Shown: positions 24,562 to 38,410 of the stretch, in pieces
Layout: each line of letters starts with the position of its first letter
Position numbering within the stretch: position 1 is the stretch's first letter
Source: Bedellia somnulentella
Taxonomy: Eukaryota; Arthropoda; Insecta; Lepidoptera; Bedelliidae
Direction of reading: 5' to 3'
Assembly (NCBI GenBank): GCA_963576735.1
Contig: OY755178.1
Location: forward strand, 3,038,001 to 3,102,000
Length of the DNA: 64,000 nt
Notes under the pieces: generated by a model
Told to the model about the DNA's origin: nothing
What the model saw: the letters and a program-made list of their open reading frames with translations, nothing else
Database searches by the model: none
Made by a program: the position numbers and the translations under genes

Positions 24562-26319
24562 TTTTAATATTGTTGACTGTTGTACGGTTTAACGATAGAT
24601 AATTAAATGCTCCTAGAAATGTGCTTTTATATGCATCTCCACACGCAGGAACAGCTCTCGTGGTAATTAGGCATTTAGTTCCGATTTTCCAGTCTTTTGT
24701 CATTTCCGCGAGTCGATATGCAATTGCAGTTGAAGGCCGTTTCTTGACGTCAACTTCAATCTATGCATAGCAATCCATTATCTACATAATATTTGGACAC
24801 GCACCTAGAATTGATGAATAGAGTAGCTTACATACATACATATGCTCACGGCTATGAATGTCTACATAGGGGTAGCCAGAGCTTCGGATTAAGAAATTCG
24901 TCAGCTACTTTTGGAAGTTGTGAGGGGATAAGTTGTAAAACAAAGTATTTTGGTGATTAATCTCCAACCGCATCGAAAATATGTCACTTTCATGATTTTC
25001 AGCTTATCTTAGGAATTATTTTCAACTTTTTAGCTAAATGTGTTTTTCAGTTTTTTAAACAATGTATGTTTCATAATATCTTATTCACGGACAAAATTTA
25101 TGGTAAATAAATCATTCAAGTTTATTCTTAACATTGTTGTTACATTCGTTTTCCGCAAAAATCCCCTCGTGTTTAGATTTGTAACAATTAAACTTTTTGA
25201 TAAAATGCATCTTTTCTTTGAGACAAAATTACGGCCACTTATGTGTTGGCTTTTGCGCTTAATAGAAATAATGATGATTTATCTTTAATTACGTTTTAGT
25301 ACTAATAAATAAAGGATGATTAAAGGAAAGAAAAATTTCGACACTAGTGGGGATCCAACCCGTGACCTCCGAGTTTCCTTTACTTATTAGTAATAATCCC
25401 CACATGAGATTTTTATGAACAGAAATCATTCCAATTATACGTTTTATTTGTTTTTAAATATGCAATTATCTATTGTTTTTTGTTCGTTTTCTTGTATGGG
25501 AGTCATATCATTAATTTTAAATGAATATTTAACCTCTACCGAAGAGTCGGCTTCGACAAGAGCTCCGGGTAAAACTGCCAAGAACTTTTCTTTTCTGAAT
25601 TGTTAAATTGCTTCATCTTCTTTTAGGTTGGTATAATTCGTTTTTCTTATAAATTTAAAATTATAAATTTGAGTCCTGCAGTGGCTTATTCTGCTAAAGT
25701 GGTTTTTGTATTATCGATTTCCATCTTAGTTTGAATTATTGAATTAATTGATTGAATTCTAACTTTAACTGATGAATTACTGTGAAGCATTTTTCAAGTG
25801 GTGATCTGATATTTTTACAGGTGGGATGAGGGATGACCCGATAATATTTTCAAATAACTTTACCATATTATCAGTAACTTGCCTTTAAACTATTATCTTA
25901 TTCGTTTCAATTGCAGATCTGATTTGAAAACTCTCCCATGTGGTCAGAGGTAATGCAGTCATTAACAATCTGGCCTGAATAATCACAATTGCAATAAATA
26001 TAATCTAAAAAGTTGAAGAGCTCTAGGTAATTCGGGCTGGCTCATTAAGTACTTTAAAAAGATTGAAAAAACTACAACCTCCTTTGAGCTACGGGAAACC
26101 ATACGAAAAGCATCTTCCATCGCTGCTTCAAAGATATGAAAAATTTAATTGTGAATGTAATTATTTAGTTCGACGCAGAATGTTGATTTCATCATGTTCT
26201 TCAATAGAAAGTCTACAAATAACTTTTTTTTCTTTAAATCTAATTTCTACATTTAATAGGATCTTCCCAAGCAGTACATTATGGTCTCTCTGTTAAAACA
26301 ACTGCCAACAGTGTACTTC

Positions 26320-28540
26320 ATACATACAAACACACATATTCTAACGCCGTTAGTTACCATTGGGGTAGGCAGAGACTATCGATCGCCACTTTGTACGATC
26401 CTGACAAACCTCTCTAGCTTCATTTACATCCATCAATCTTTTCATACAATGCACTTTCATTCTTCGTACTTCGGACACCTGCCTTTTTGAGCACATTTTC
26501 TATTTGATCCAAATGTGTCCTCCGAGGTTGTCCTCTACTAACATTACCTTCCACATTGGATCTATAGATCTCTTTGACCAATTTACTGCCATCCACCCTT
26601 TCTATATGCCCAAACCATCTCAACATCTCTTTTTCTATCTTTCTTACAATATCATCTTTTACACCACACCTTCCACGATTCACGTCATTCCTCACACGAT
26701 CACATAACCTCACATTACAAACTTTTCTGAGGGACCTCATTTCTATTGCATTCACTCTGCTTTCATGCTTCTTCTACCACACCCAATATTCACTGCCATA
26801 CATAAGCGTAGGAACAAGAACAGCATCAATCACAGCCATTCCACCATGGAAGTTGAGATCGGTAAACTAGTTATCTGGGTACATAAATATTAATTACACA
26901 AAATAATATAATATTACACATATATGAACACACATACATGAGAATATCCAGTGCTCCATTTACCGTATTACCCTTTTTTACTCTTCTTTCAATGTCTTCA
27001 TCACAATTTCCATCCCTAGTAAACAAACTTCCCAGATATACGAACTCTTTCACTTGTTCCACTTTCTTACCATTGATCTCAATCACGCATTCAGTCATAT
27101 TCTCCTCTGTCTCAAAAACCATGGTTTTGGTTTTATCTACATTCACTCTCATTCCTTTTCTTTCAAACGACGCCCATGCAATATTCATCATCTCTTGCAA
27201 CTCTTCAACCGAAGATGCAAGTAACACTTGATCATCAGTATATAAGAGGCATTTGATGACGAATCCACCCATTCTCAGTCCATAATCACTTTCTGTCTGT
27301 GTTTTCCCTGTTTATTCCCACACATGCACTAGAATCCTCATATAGTGATACCAACGCAAGTATAAGTTGGCTCCTCAAACCGAACTTGGATAACACCTCC
27401 CACAAATACTTCCTTACCACCACCTATCATACGATTTAGAAATCTTTGAAGGTGCAATACACCTTTTGGTTCTTGGCTAAGAACATTTCAGTGATGCTCC
27501 TTACAGAGAATATTTGATCCATACATCCCATTCCTTTTCTAAATCCTGCTTGCACATTCCGTATTTTCTCATCAGTTTCATTTATCACTTTTTCAATCAA
27601 TACCTTTGCATACAATTTACCAACAACACTGAGTAGGCTGATTCCGCGGTAGTTTTTAGCTTCCTGGTGTGACCCTTTTGCTTTAGATAAGGGCACAATT
27701 ACTGCCCTACACCAATCTCGTGTTACTTTACCACTTGACCAGCACTTTTGAAAAAGGAAGTACAGCCAGGAAGCCACCAACCCCTTACCAGCCCTCAGCA
27801 TTTCGATACTTATCCTGTCATACCCTGCCGCTTTCCCTGCTTTTATACTTTTCAATGCTTTCATTACTTCTTCACAGAGGCCCCATTATCCTCATATGCC
27901 CAGAGCCTCCAATATGTTAAAGACGGCTATGGTGATATCACGAGAAAGTGACCTGTACCAACGTTAGTGCCCCTATAGACTCTGGTGTCAACAACCTTTG
28001 CTCATAGCCTTTCATCCACTATCACAAAATCTATCATACTCCTCTCGCTTTCCCTTTGTCTAGCATAGATATGGATATCTTTGTGTTCCAACAACGTGTT
28101 CGTAACACAAAGATTCCTCCCCAAACATACATCAATCACTTTATCGCCATTCTCGTTCACTCTTTTATTACTAAACTTTTCTAAAACTCTTTCACAACCG
28201 TTGCGTGACACCCCAACCCAACCATTAAAATCTCCTAACATAACAGTTCTCTCATTCAGTCATCTGATCACACCGATTCGCAACATCGTCTGACAAATTC
28301 CAAAACTCCTCCCTCTCGGATAGTGATCTGGACATGTCCGGAGCATACACGCAAATTATCCGCATCCGGACAAGCCCTACCTTCACCTTTACCCATAGGA
28401 GCCTTGGACTCACACATGCATAATCTTTTATGCACTTAGCCATCCTTTCAGATATTAGATAGAAGTCCCACTCCTTGGCAAGCTCTGTCACTCTCGGCAA
28501 CTCCCGACCAGATAGCTGTAAATGGGCCAAGTTGTGAATT
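26320..28540 (-). mobile_element. RTE-like LINE remnant, unit 5
   Basis: RT piece 27,864-27,436 and endonuclease pieces 28,530-28,252 and 28,241-28,002. A short local duplication near 28,255 breaks the endonuclease frame. About 30 bp past the 5' end is lost relative to unit 4. Confidence 0.85.
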
Positions 28541-28684
28541 AAATGAAAAACTTCAATTTAATACATGTAGATTGTAATCAATTGCATGCTTTTGCATCCT
28601 CAAATGTATGTGAACGTGAGTATGTATGTATGTGTGTGTGTGTTTGAATGTATGTTTGTGTGTGTGTTCGCGATTGTGTATAAT

Positions 28685-29040
28685 ACATACATATGCTCAC
28701 GCCATTAGTTCCCATTCGGGTAGGCAGAGACTATTGATCGCCACTTCGTACGATCCTGCCAAACCTCTCTAGCTTCGTTTACATCCATCAATCTTTTCAT
28801 GCATGCTCTTTTATTCTTCATACGTCGGACGCCAGCCTTTTTGAGCACACTCTCAATTTGGTCCAAGTGTGTTCTCCACGGTCGTCCTCTACTAACATTA
28901 CCATCCACACTAGCTCTATAGATCCCTTTTACCAATTTTTTATCATCCATCCTCTCTATGTGCCCAAACCATCTTTCACACCACACTTTTCACGAATAAC
29001 ACTATTTCTCACTCGGTCACATAATCTAACATTACAATAA
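28685..29040 (-). mobile_element. Second RTE-like 3' end, unit 5
   Basis: Same fragment as 21,205-21,560 with minor substitutions. Confidence 0.8.
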
Positions 29041-30523
29041 TTTTTTAAATTGTGTATATACAGTCTATTTTGAAAATCCTAGGAGTCACCAAATATTTAG
29101 CATTGTATTTCTAATATCATCTCAGTCTGATCATAATTTAAAGTAAGTAACCAGGGTAAAAGTTCACATTTATCTAGTATTTTATTAATCCATCCATACT
29201 AATATTATAAATTGGAAAGTGAGTTTGTTTGTTTGTTTATTTGTGCCGCTTTCACGCTGTAACTACTGAACCGATTGCTTTGAAATTTTGCAGACGTATA
29301 GTTAGAAGTCCAGATTAAATAATAGGATACTTTCATCCCGGAAAAAATATATTCCCGAGGGAAAACTAAAATATTGTTTGCTAGCTGGGTTGATTGGAGA
29401 TGGCGCTCTGTGTAGTTTAAAACAAGGTTATATATTGCAAACGAATATAAACATGTAAATTTAGAAGCTAAATGATACGGTAATGTATCCTTGAAAACGA
29501 GGAATTCCTGAGGGATGACGTACAATTTGTTTTATCGTCTAAACTGTTTTTTCACATCTACTTATCCTGAAATAACTAATTAAATAAACGAATTACTAAT
29601 TGGTATAAGTATTTACGTTACGTTAGTTCTTGAGGTATGCAATAGATGGGTGTTTAAGCCGTGGTATCGATGTTTTTTAAGATACGTAAGAAGTGGAATA
29701 TCTTGCGCTTTAACCTGTAGCTCATACAATTACTTGGTGCACTTTTCGAATCATTTACTTACTTGCTGTTTTATCTTTATTTACTATTTTACATTTGACA
29801 TTGAATTGTGGATTTTAGCTCTCGACATTGGTAGGGTATAAAAATGCAGGATTATACAGAGGGAGCTAGTAAATTTAATTGTTTATCAATAGTAAGGCTA
29901 TAAGAAAATAATGGGTATTCAAAATTTGCCGTCAAAGTTAGCGTCTCTGTGGCGTAGCGGTAAATCTAACCTCTATGAACATTCCAGAGACCCGGGATCA
30001 AAACTCAAAGGACACAAGCTTTTAGTAAAAAAAAAGTGGTTCTGTTAGCTTAGAATAATAGCAAGAACTGTCGCAACATGACATAGGATATCATTTATCT
30101 CGGACAATCCCAATATTCCCGAGCAATCTCTGCTGCAAACTCACCCACCGTCACCAACGGTCAGTGTAGGGGGCAGCACCCACCGGGCCTCCTCCGCCCC
30201 GCAGCACCAAACTACTATCCGTCAAAGACTTTCGCGATTGAACATTACAATTAAAACAACTATTATAATAGTTATATATTTATAATAGTTATATTATTAT
30301 AAAACTAAACCCATGTTATAACACGCGATTAAAGATTCGAAAATCAATAGTTACTATCCGTACTAATACGAACATAGTAACTCGAAGATAGAAACTTGGT
30401 ACAAAATGTTTGGTCTCATGATTCTTATCATTTTATGGCACTAAGGGGTTAAAATAGCAAATGAAAGTTACTGCAGAGATTTTTGACATTTCTGTATTTA
30501 GAAACTTGATACTTGGTGTGATT

Positions 30524-32929
30524 ATCAGAAACAAATGGATTACAAAAAGCTTAAAACGGTACATGGTACATAAACGTAAACTTTACCTAAATTATATTTA
30601 CGCAAAACATAATAAATCAAACAATCTTGCAAAATATAAAACATATTCTAGGATATTAAAAAAATGCATGTTTGTTGCCAAAAAGATCAACAACACCAAG
30701 TATATAACTGACTCAAGAAATATTTGTCAAGCCTCGTGGCGGATGATTAAAGATAATGTATTTGAGACAAACAAAACAAATATACAGAAAATTTGTCATA
30801 ATAATGTAGCCACGGCAAATGCAACACAAATAGCAAACTTTTTTAATATTTTTTTTATTAGAAGTGCGACAGCGCATATCAAATATCAGAAACTTGTGAG
30901 TTATACGTCAAATATAAGTAGAAACGACAAATCAATTTTCTTAGCACCCATCGATCCGGATGACGTAATGAGAATAATTAAAACTTTAAAAAACACCAAA
31001 TCTACTGGATACGATGACATAACAACTAGAATAATAAAATTGTGTACTGTGCCTCTGTCGTTTCCTTTAAGTCATATAATAAACTGCTCGTTTAGTGAAG
31101 GTGTCTATCCTGATAAATTAAAAATTTCCACTGTCAAACCATTGCATAAAAAAGATGACACAACGAATATGAATAATTACAGGCCCATTACACTGATACC
31201 TATAATTGCTAAAGTTTTTGAAAAAGCCATGTATAAAAAACTTTATGACTTTGTAACTGAACATAAAATACTTCACAAAAGCCAATTCGGGTTTAAGAAA
31301 AAAACTTCGACCAGTTTAGCATGTTTTCATTTAATTAAATTTATTACTGACTGCTTAAATAATAAGGACAAAATACTAGTTTTATTTCTTGACATGCAAA
31401 AGGCGTTTGACTTAGTAGTGCACGAAATTTTATTGGACATTCTGGATCGATATGGAGTTAGAGGTAACGCGCTCAGATGGCTAGAAAGTTATCTTAAAGG
31501 TAGAACTCAATCGGTTGAAATTTCTATGTTAAATAGTAATAATTATAAACAAACTTATCAGTCAGATTATCTAAGAAATGAAGTAGGCGTACCGCAGGGA
31601 AGCATTCTGGGCCCCCTGCTATTCCTTCTCTATATTAATGACCTCCCAAATGTGACCGGTAATGAGTGCATCTTGTTTGCTGATGATACTACGATTATTG
31701 CAAAGAACAAAAGTCTTGACTGTTTGACAAACAGTATTAATGAGTCTTTGAAAAATGTTATAAAATGGTTAGAAGACCGTAACTTAAAAATAAACTTATC
31801 TAAAACAAATTTTATCAATTTCCAAACTTACAATAGCAAAAAAAATGATATAAAAGTTGAATTCCAGAATGAAATCATTTCAGAAGTTAATTGTACGAAA
31901 TTCTTAGGCATATATATAGATAAGCATCTTAATTGAAAAGAGCATATAGATAAATTGTGCACAAAATTAGATAGGTTTGTATACGCTATTTACAGGATTC
32001 GAAGTATAGTTTCAGAGGAGGCTGCAACTGCTGCTTACCATGGATATGTAGCATCTTCGATGCGATATGGACTTATTATATGGGGTAACTCAGTAAATAT
32101 AGATAGGGCATTTAAATTGCAGAAAAAGTGTGTTAGGTCCCTATGTGGAGCAGGTTTTATTGATAGCTGTGTACCTTTATTTAAAAAAAAGAATATCCTA
32201 CCATTACCCTGTCTTTATGTTTTTGAAATGTGTATATTTGTGCATAAAAACTTGTATATATTTGAAATGGAACCAGAAAATGGTCGCCCTGTTAGAAAAA
32301 ACACAAAAACTAATTTAATATTGTATCCACCCAAACGAAACTTGGAACTGTATAGGAAAAATGCTTATTTTATGGCAATTATAATATACAATAAACTATC
32401 AAATGGACTAAGAGAAATGACTTTAATCGAATTCAAACGGACATTGCATAGATATTTGTTGGATAATTGTTTTTACTCTGTAAAAGATTTCTTAGAAAAA
32501 TGCAGTAATTAGTATTTTTGACATTTCTGTATTATTATAAAAAAAAATATGACATTTCTTTATTTTATTTTTTTTATTTGACATCTATAATTATTAAAAT
32601 TTTGACTTTGTTTGACACTTTTAGTAGGTTATTGGTGACATTGTATTATTATTATTACCTAAGTTTGTTTTTTGTAATGAATATGTTAATTGCCATATAA
32701 CTTTATATTTTATTGAAGAAAATTGACATGTGTATTGTATTGGTTCCAGTAGTTTATAGGTTTTTGTTGACATTTTTTTTCTTTAGTTCGCATGATTAAT
32801 ATATGATTAATAATGATAAATATTCGAACGCCCATTTAAGGCAGATTATGGATTGCGCACTTGTAAATACCTGAAGACCTTTACACCTATAATCGTCGAA
32901 TAAATGCTTCATTTCATTTCATTTCATTT
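30524..32929 (+). mobile_element. 5'-truncated Jockey/CR1-type LINE nested in the Helitron
   Basis: The insert is absent from the Helitrons of units 4 and 7, which read straight through GTGTGATTGACTG. Its coding strand carries an RT with NNYRPITLIPIIAKVFEK, FLDMQKAFDLV, GVPQGSILGPLLFLLYINDL and the catalytic FADD box (ILFADDTT). The element ends in AATAAATGCTTC then (ATTTC)n, a typical non-LTR microsatellite tail. Any target duplication is only 2-3 bp. The 5' end, including the endonuclease, is missing. Confidence 0.9.
30525..32512 (+). pseudogene. Truncated LINE ORF2 (reverse transcriptase) with one nonsense codon
   Basis: The frame is open from the truncated 5' end to 31,936. There a TGA replaces the expected Trp codon in HLN-W-KEHIDKL. 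It then stays open to 32,512 (CTKLDRFVYAIYRIRS, YGLIIWGNSVN, LQKKCVRSLCG). The ATG at 30,461 lies in Helitron sequence, so the apparent N-terminus MKVTAEIFD is an accidental fusion. One lesion in about 650 codons suggests a recent insertion. Confidence 0.85.
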
Positions 32930-33799
32930 GACTGTTATAACCACTACAAAAAGGAATTTATGAAATTCATCCATCAATCATTGATGAGTATATATACCGT
33001 AACAACCATAAGTCCCAAAAAAGGTAGCCATAGCTTCGGAGAGAGTAATTCTTCATCCACTTTTGGAAGTTGAATGGGGAAAAGGTCAAATAAAGGATTT
33101 TAGTGATGGGTCTCGAACTGCATCGCTGAATTATCTTTTAAAAAGCCTCAATGTCCTTTATATTTTTTATATAATTTGGATGCAAAAAAAATACGCAACG
33201 CGGACGTAGTCGCGGGCAAAAAGCTAGTAGAATTATAAAGGTGAGGGCCTAAAAATGTAAAATAGTTTTGACCACATTTTGTGATTAATTTGGGTTTTAC
33301 AAAAACAATGTCACGTCGCCGTTTGAGATTAAGACGATTTGATGATACATCTTGTTTCAACACTGTCAATAAATTGTACAGCTTTCTTACTGTCAAAACT
33401 TCACAAAAAGAATTAGAGTAGATTTTATCAATCTACTCTAATTCAAGAGTAATATAATATCTTAGGTAAAAAAAAACACTTTGTTAGTTAATAAAGTTTT
33501 TATTAGGTGTTTTTTTATAAATATTTAAATTAAAACTGCTACTGGAAACGGTGGCTGTAGTCATGGGTTAAATCTGTAACAAAAAAAATATTTCAAAAAT
33601 CAGTAGAGAGTAGGGCAAAATTACGTATATTGTATGTTGTTAGTTATGCTTCATTGCTGACAATTGTTTTCCAGCAAAAATTAAGGCTTAAGAGATACTT
33701 CAGCATTCGTATCAAGAGCAACAGTTTTCCTGAAAAAGCAGACTTATAAAGTAATTCATGGAATTGTTTGATGTACGCATATATATATGCGAACATCTC

Positions 33800-33845
<46 letters not shown>

Positions 33846-33971
33846 AATATATATATTTATATTCAAATTTACATTTGTTATATAAAGTTATTTTTTTGTA
33901 TGTTATGATTTCATAAATAAACTTACACATTTTTTTATTCTTTTTCTATCTTACATCTGAGAAAACTAAAG

Positions 33972-34411
33972 CTATGATGAGCCGGCAGGAGGAGAGTTGT
34001 GTTGACCTGAAACATGCCATAAATTAGCCTAGAACAGTTAGAGATATAAGTGCATAAATACAAAATAGGATTCAAAGAATACCATACCGGGATCCATTCC
34101 ATACAAGAAGGGCTCTGAAGCGTCAGCGATCATTGCCTGGGACATCTGCAAATAAAAATTACATGAAATATGGAAGTTGTATGAAAATGTTCCTATTTGT
34201 TATGCCCCTACATTCCTACTACTTCCGTCTGAAGTGTTATCTTGTTTCGTTCATTAAACATCCTTATTAGGTAGTTCAATAATTCTTATATTTTTTTATT
34301 TGAAGGAAAGCTTCAAATATTTTTCTCCAGATATAATGTAACGCGATGTTAATACGATGTGATACTCACAGCTAAGAGAGCGAAGACGAATGAGACTAAG
34401 AAGCACTTCAT
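33972..34411 (-). CDS. Small secreted peptide gene, copy 5 (reduced promoter)
   Basis: Exons are 34411-34370, 34145-34088 and 34006-33972, with TATA at 34481-34474. The peptide is identical to copy 1. Intron 2 is only 81 bp, having lost about 23 bp near the acceptor side, although the TTTCAG acceptor is present. The proximal upstream block is also shortened (see the promoter entry). Confidence 0.75.
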
Positions 34412-34473
34412 TTTTAATATTGTTGACTGTTGTACGGTTTAACGATAGATAATTAAATGCTCCTAGAAATGTG

Positions 34474-34594
34474 CTTTTATATGCATCTCCTCACGCAGGA
34501 ACAGCTCTCGTGGTAATTAGGCATTTAGTTCCGATTTTCCAGTCTTTTGTCATTTCCGCGAGTCGATATGCAATCCATTATCTAAATAATATTT
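34474..34594 (-). promoter_or_regulatory. Promoter of copy 5, lacking the CRE palindrome
   Basis: The TATA box and GGAAAATC motif (34,540-34,533) remain. About 50 bp between two GCAAT repeats has been deleted, removing TGACGTCA, so the sequence runs directly from GTCGATATGCAAT into CCATTATC. Confidence 0.7.
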
Positions 34595-36101
34595 GGACAC
34601 ACACCTAGAATTGATGAATAGAGTAGCATACATACATATGCTCACGGCTATGAATGTCTACATAGGGGTAGCCAGAGCTTCGGATTAAGAAATTCGTCAG
34701 CTACTTTTGGAAGTTTTGAGGGGATAAGTTGTAAAACAAAGTATTTTGGTGATTAATCTCCAACCGCATCGAAAATATGACACTTTCATGATTTTCAGCT
34801 TATCTTAGGAATTATTTTCAACTTTTTAGCTAAATATGTTTTTCAGTTTTTTAAACAATGTATGTTTACAAGGACAAAATTTATGGTAAATAAATCATTC
34901 AAGTTTATTCTTAACATTGCTGTTACATTCGTTTTCCGCAAAAATCCCCTCGTGTTTAGATTTGTAACGATTAAACTTTTTGATAAAATGCATCTTTTCT
35001 TTGAGACAAAATTACGGCCACTTATGTGTTGGCTTTTGCGCTTAATAGAAATAATGATGATTTATCTTTAATTACGTTTTAGTACTAATAAATAAAGGAT
35101 AATTAAAGGAAAGAAAAATTTCGACACTAGTGGGGATCCAACCCGTGACCTCCGAGTTTCCTTTACTTATTAGTAATAATCCCCACCTGAGATTTTTATG
35201 AACACAAATCATTCCAATTATACGTTTTATTTGTTTTTAAATATGCAATTATCTATTGTTTTTTGTTCGTTTTCTTGTATGGGAGTCATATCAATAATTT
35301 TAAATGAATATTTAACCTCTACCGAAGAGTCGGCTTCGACAAGAGCTCCGGGTAAAACTGCCAAGAACTTTTCTTTTCTGAATTGTTAAATTGCTTCATC
35401 TTCTTTTAGGTTGGTATAATTCGTTTTTCTTATAAATTTAAAATTATAAATTTGAGTCCTGCAGTGGCTTATTCTGCTAAAGTGGTTTTTGTATTATCGA
35501 CTTCCATCTTAGTTTGAATTATTGAATTAATTGATTGAATTCTAACTTTAACTATGAATTACTGTGAAGCATTTTTCAAGTGGTGTTCTGATATTTTTAC
35601 AGGTGGGATGAGGGATGACCCGATAATATTTTCAAATAACTTTACCATATTATCAGTAACTTGCCTTTAAACTATTATCTTATTCGTTTCAATTGCAGAT
35701 CTGATTTGAAAACTCTCCCATGTGGTCAGAGGTAATGCAGTCATTAACAATCTGGCCTGAATAATCACAATTGCAATAAATATAATCTAAAAAGTTGAAG
35801 AGCTCTAGGTAATTCGGGCTGGCTCATTAAGTACTTTAAAAAGATTGAAAAAACTACAACCTCCTTTGAGCTACGGGAAACCATACGAAAAGCATCTTCC
35901 ATCGTTGCTTCAAAGATATGAAAAATTTAATTGTGAATGTAATTATTTAGTTCGACGCAGAATATTGTTTTCATCATGTTCTTCAATAGAAAGTCTACAA
36001 ATAACTTTTTTTTCTTTAAATCTAATTTCTACATTTAATAGGATCTTCCCAAGCAGTACATTATGGTCTCTCTGTTAAAACAACTGCCAACAGTGAACTT
36101 C

Positions 36102-38052
36102 ATACATACAAACACACATATCCTAACGCCGTTAGTTACCATTGGGGTAGGCAGAGACTATCGATCGCCACTTTGTACGATCCTGACAAACCTCTCTAGC
36201 TCCATTTACATCCATCAATCTTTTCATACAATGCACTTTCATTCTTCGTACTTCGGACACCTGCCTTTTTGAGCACATTTTCTATTTGATCCAAATGTGT
36301 CCTCCCAGGTTGTCCTCTACTAACATTACCTTCCACATTGGATCTATAGATCTCTTTGACCAATTTACTGCCATCCACCCTTTCTATATGCCCAAACCAT
36401 CTCAACATCTCTTTTTCTATCTTTCTTACAATATCATCTTTTACACCACACCTTCCACGATTCACGTCATTCCTCACACGATCACATAACCTCACATTAC
36501 AAACTTTTCTGAGGGACCTCATTTCTACTGCATTCACTCTGCTTTCATGCTTCTTCTACCACACCCAATATTCACTGCCATACATAAGCGTAGGAACAAG
36601 AACAGCATCAATCACAGCCTTTCGGGCCTTTTCAGACACAGATTGATTATAGAATAGAATAGAATAGAATAACTCTTTATTGTACATCAAACAAAAAATT
36701 TACATTAGAAATTATCATACAGTTTACAATGAGGTACAATCGGCGGTCTTATGGCTAAAAGCGATCTGTTCCAGACAACCTTTGGAAGGTGAGATCGGTA
36801 AAGTAGTTATCTGGAGAGAGCACAAAACAAGCTTACTTTAAAACTAACTTATTCAATTGAAATAATAAATAATAACATAAATATTAATTACACAAAATAA
36901 TATAATATTACACATATATGAACACACATACATGAGAATATCCAGTGCTCCATTTACCGTATTACCCTTTTTTACTCTTCTTTCAATGTCTTCATCACAA
37001 TTTCCATCCCTAGTAAACAAACTTCCCAGATATACGAACTCTTTCACTTGTTCCACTTTCTTACCATTGATATTAATCACGCATTCAGTCATATTCTCCT
37101 CTGTCTCAAAAACCATGGTTTTGGTTTTATCTACATTCGCTCTCATTCCTTTTCTTTCAAACGACGCCCATGCAATATTCATCATCTCTTGCAACTCTTC
37201 AACCGAAGATGCAAGTAACACTTGATCATCAGTATATAAGAGGCATTTGATGACGAATCCACCCATTCTCAGTCCATAATCACTTTCTGTCTGTGTTTTC
37301 CCTGTTTATTCCCACACATGCACTAGAATCCTCATATAGTGATACCAACGCAAGTATAAGTTGGCTCCCCAAACCGAACTTGGATAACACCTCCCACAAA
37401 TACTTCCTTACCACCCTATCATACGATTTAGAAATCTTTGAAGGTGCAATACACCTTTCGGTTCTTGGCTAAGAACATTTCAGTCATGCTCCTTACAGAG
37501 AATATTTGATCCATACATCCCATTCCTTTTCTAAATCCTGCTTGCACATTCCGTATTTTCTCATCAGTTTCATTCATCACTCTTTCAATCAATACCTTTG
37601 CATACAATTTACCGACAACACTGAGTAGGCTGATTCCGCGGTAGTTTTTAGCTTCCTGGTGTGACCCTTTTGCTTTATATAAGGGCACAATTACTGCCCT
37701 ACACCAATCTCGTGTTACTTTACCACTTGACCAGCACTTTTGAAAAAGGAAGTACAGCCAGGAAGCCACCAACCCCTTACCAGCCCTCAGCATTTCGATA
37801 CTTATCCTGTCATACCCTGCCGCTTTCCCTGCTTTTATACTTTTCAATGCTTTCATTACTTCTTCACAGAGGCCCCATTATCCTCATATGCCCAGAGCCT
37901 CCAATATGTTAAAGACGGCTATGGTGATATCACGAGAAAGTGACCTGTACCAACGTTAGTGCCCCTATAGACTCCGGTGTCAACAACCTTTGCTCTTAGC
38001 CTTTCATCCACTATCACAAAATCTATCATACTCCTCTCGCTTTCCCTTTGTC
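36102..38052 (-). mobile_element. RTE-like LINE remnant, unit 6
   Basis: The RT piece 37,856-37,428 is complete, unlike unit 3. The endonuclease is cut to a short piece ending at the junction near 38,053. The Jockey tail insertion is at 36,648-36,931. Confidence 0.85.
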
Positions 38053-38410
38053 TAAACATTTGGATGATTTCCTGAGGTGCATTCTGAGCTTTAAGCTTAT
38101 CCCATAACAAATCATACGAGGCCAAATTGAATGCCTTCGATAAATCGAAATAGCATGCACAGTCAGCCGTGCTCCGGGCCGTGTAGTATTTGACAGTCTG
38201 CTTTAGCGCCAAGATTGCACTCTCGGTGGACAGGCGAGCTCTAAACCCAAACTGATTGTCGTGTATTTTGAGGTACTGATCCATCCACGTATTCAGCAGA
38301 CTGTCAAACACTTTCGCGACAGTCGTAGCCAGTGATATTGGGCGACAATTGTTTCGGTCCGCAATATTACCGGTTTTGTTTTTGACAATGGGGACCACCA
38401 CAGTCCTCAT
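37919..38410 (-). pseudogene. Chimeric open frame: foreign RT segment fused to RTE endonuclease end
   Basis: A 163-residue open frame starts in the RT fragment of an unassigned LINE (VVVPIVKNKTGNIADRNNC, FDLSKAFNLASYDLLWDKL). It continues without a stop into the RTE endonuclease tail (RQRESERSMIDFVIVDERL). The fusion point is at about 38,053. Both parts are fragments of larger domains, and the open frame is likely accidental. Confidence 0.75.

Larger units (their letters stand above)
17106..24794. repeat. Tandem unit 4 (7.7 kb), Helitron-bearing
   Basis: The standard layout is enlarged by a 1.6 kb Helitron. It is nearly identical to unit 7 over most of its length. The spacer 17,106-18,619 carries no evident gene. 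Confidence 0.9.
29189..33227 (+). mobile_element. Helitron interrupted by a LINE, unit 5
   Basis: Same TC start, 3' hairpin and CTAG end, at the same target as in unit 4. Without the nested LINE (30,524-32,929) it is 1,633 bp, matching unit 7 better than unit 4 at several diagnostic sites. Confidence 0.9.
24795..34594. repeat. Tandem unit 5 (9.8 kb), Helitron plus nested LINE
   Basis: The longest unit. The Helitron has itself been hit by a 2.4 kb LINE. The Jockey 3' tail inside the RTE remnant is mostly deleted (only 26,842-26,937 remains). The spacer is 24,795-26,319, with no evident gene. Confidence 0.9.

Noticed and set aside
30461..30523. MKVTAEIFD start of the long open frame in unit 5 as a real LINE N-terminus
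   Set aside because: The same bases occur in the Helitrons of units 4 and 7, which have no LINE. The fusion is accidental.
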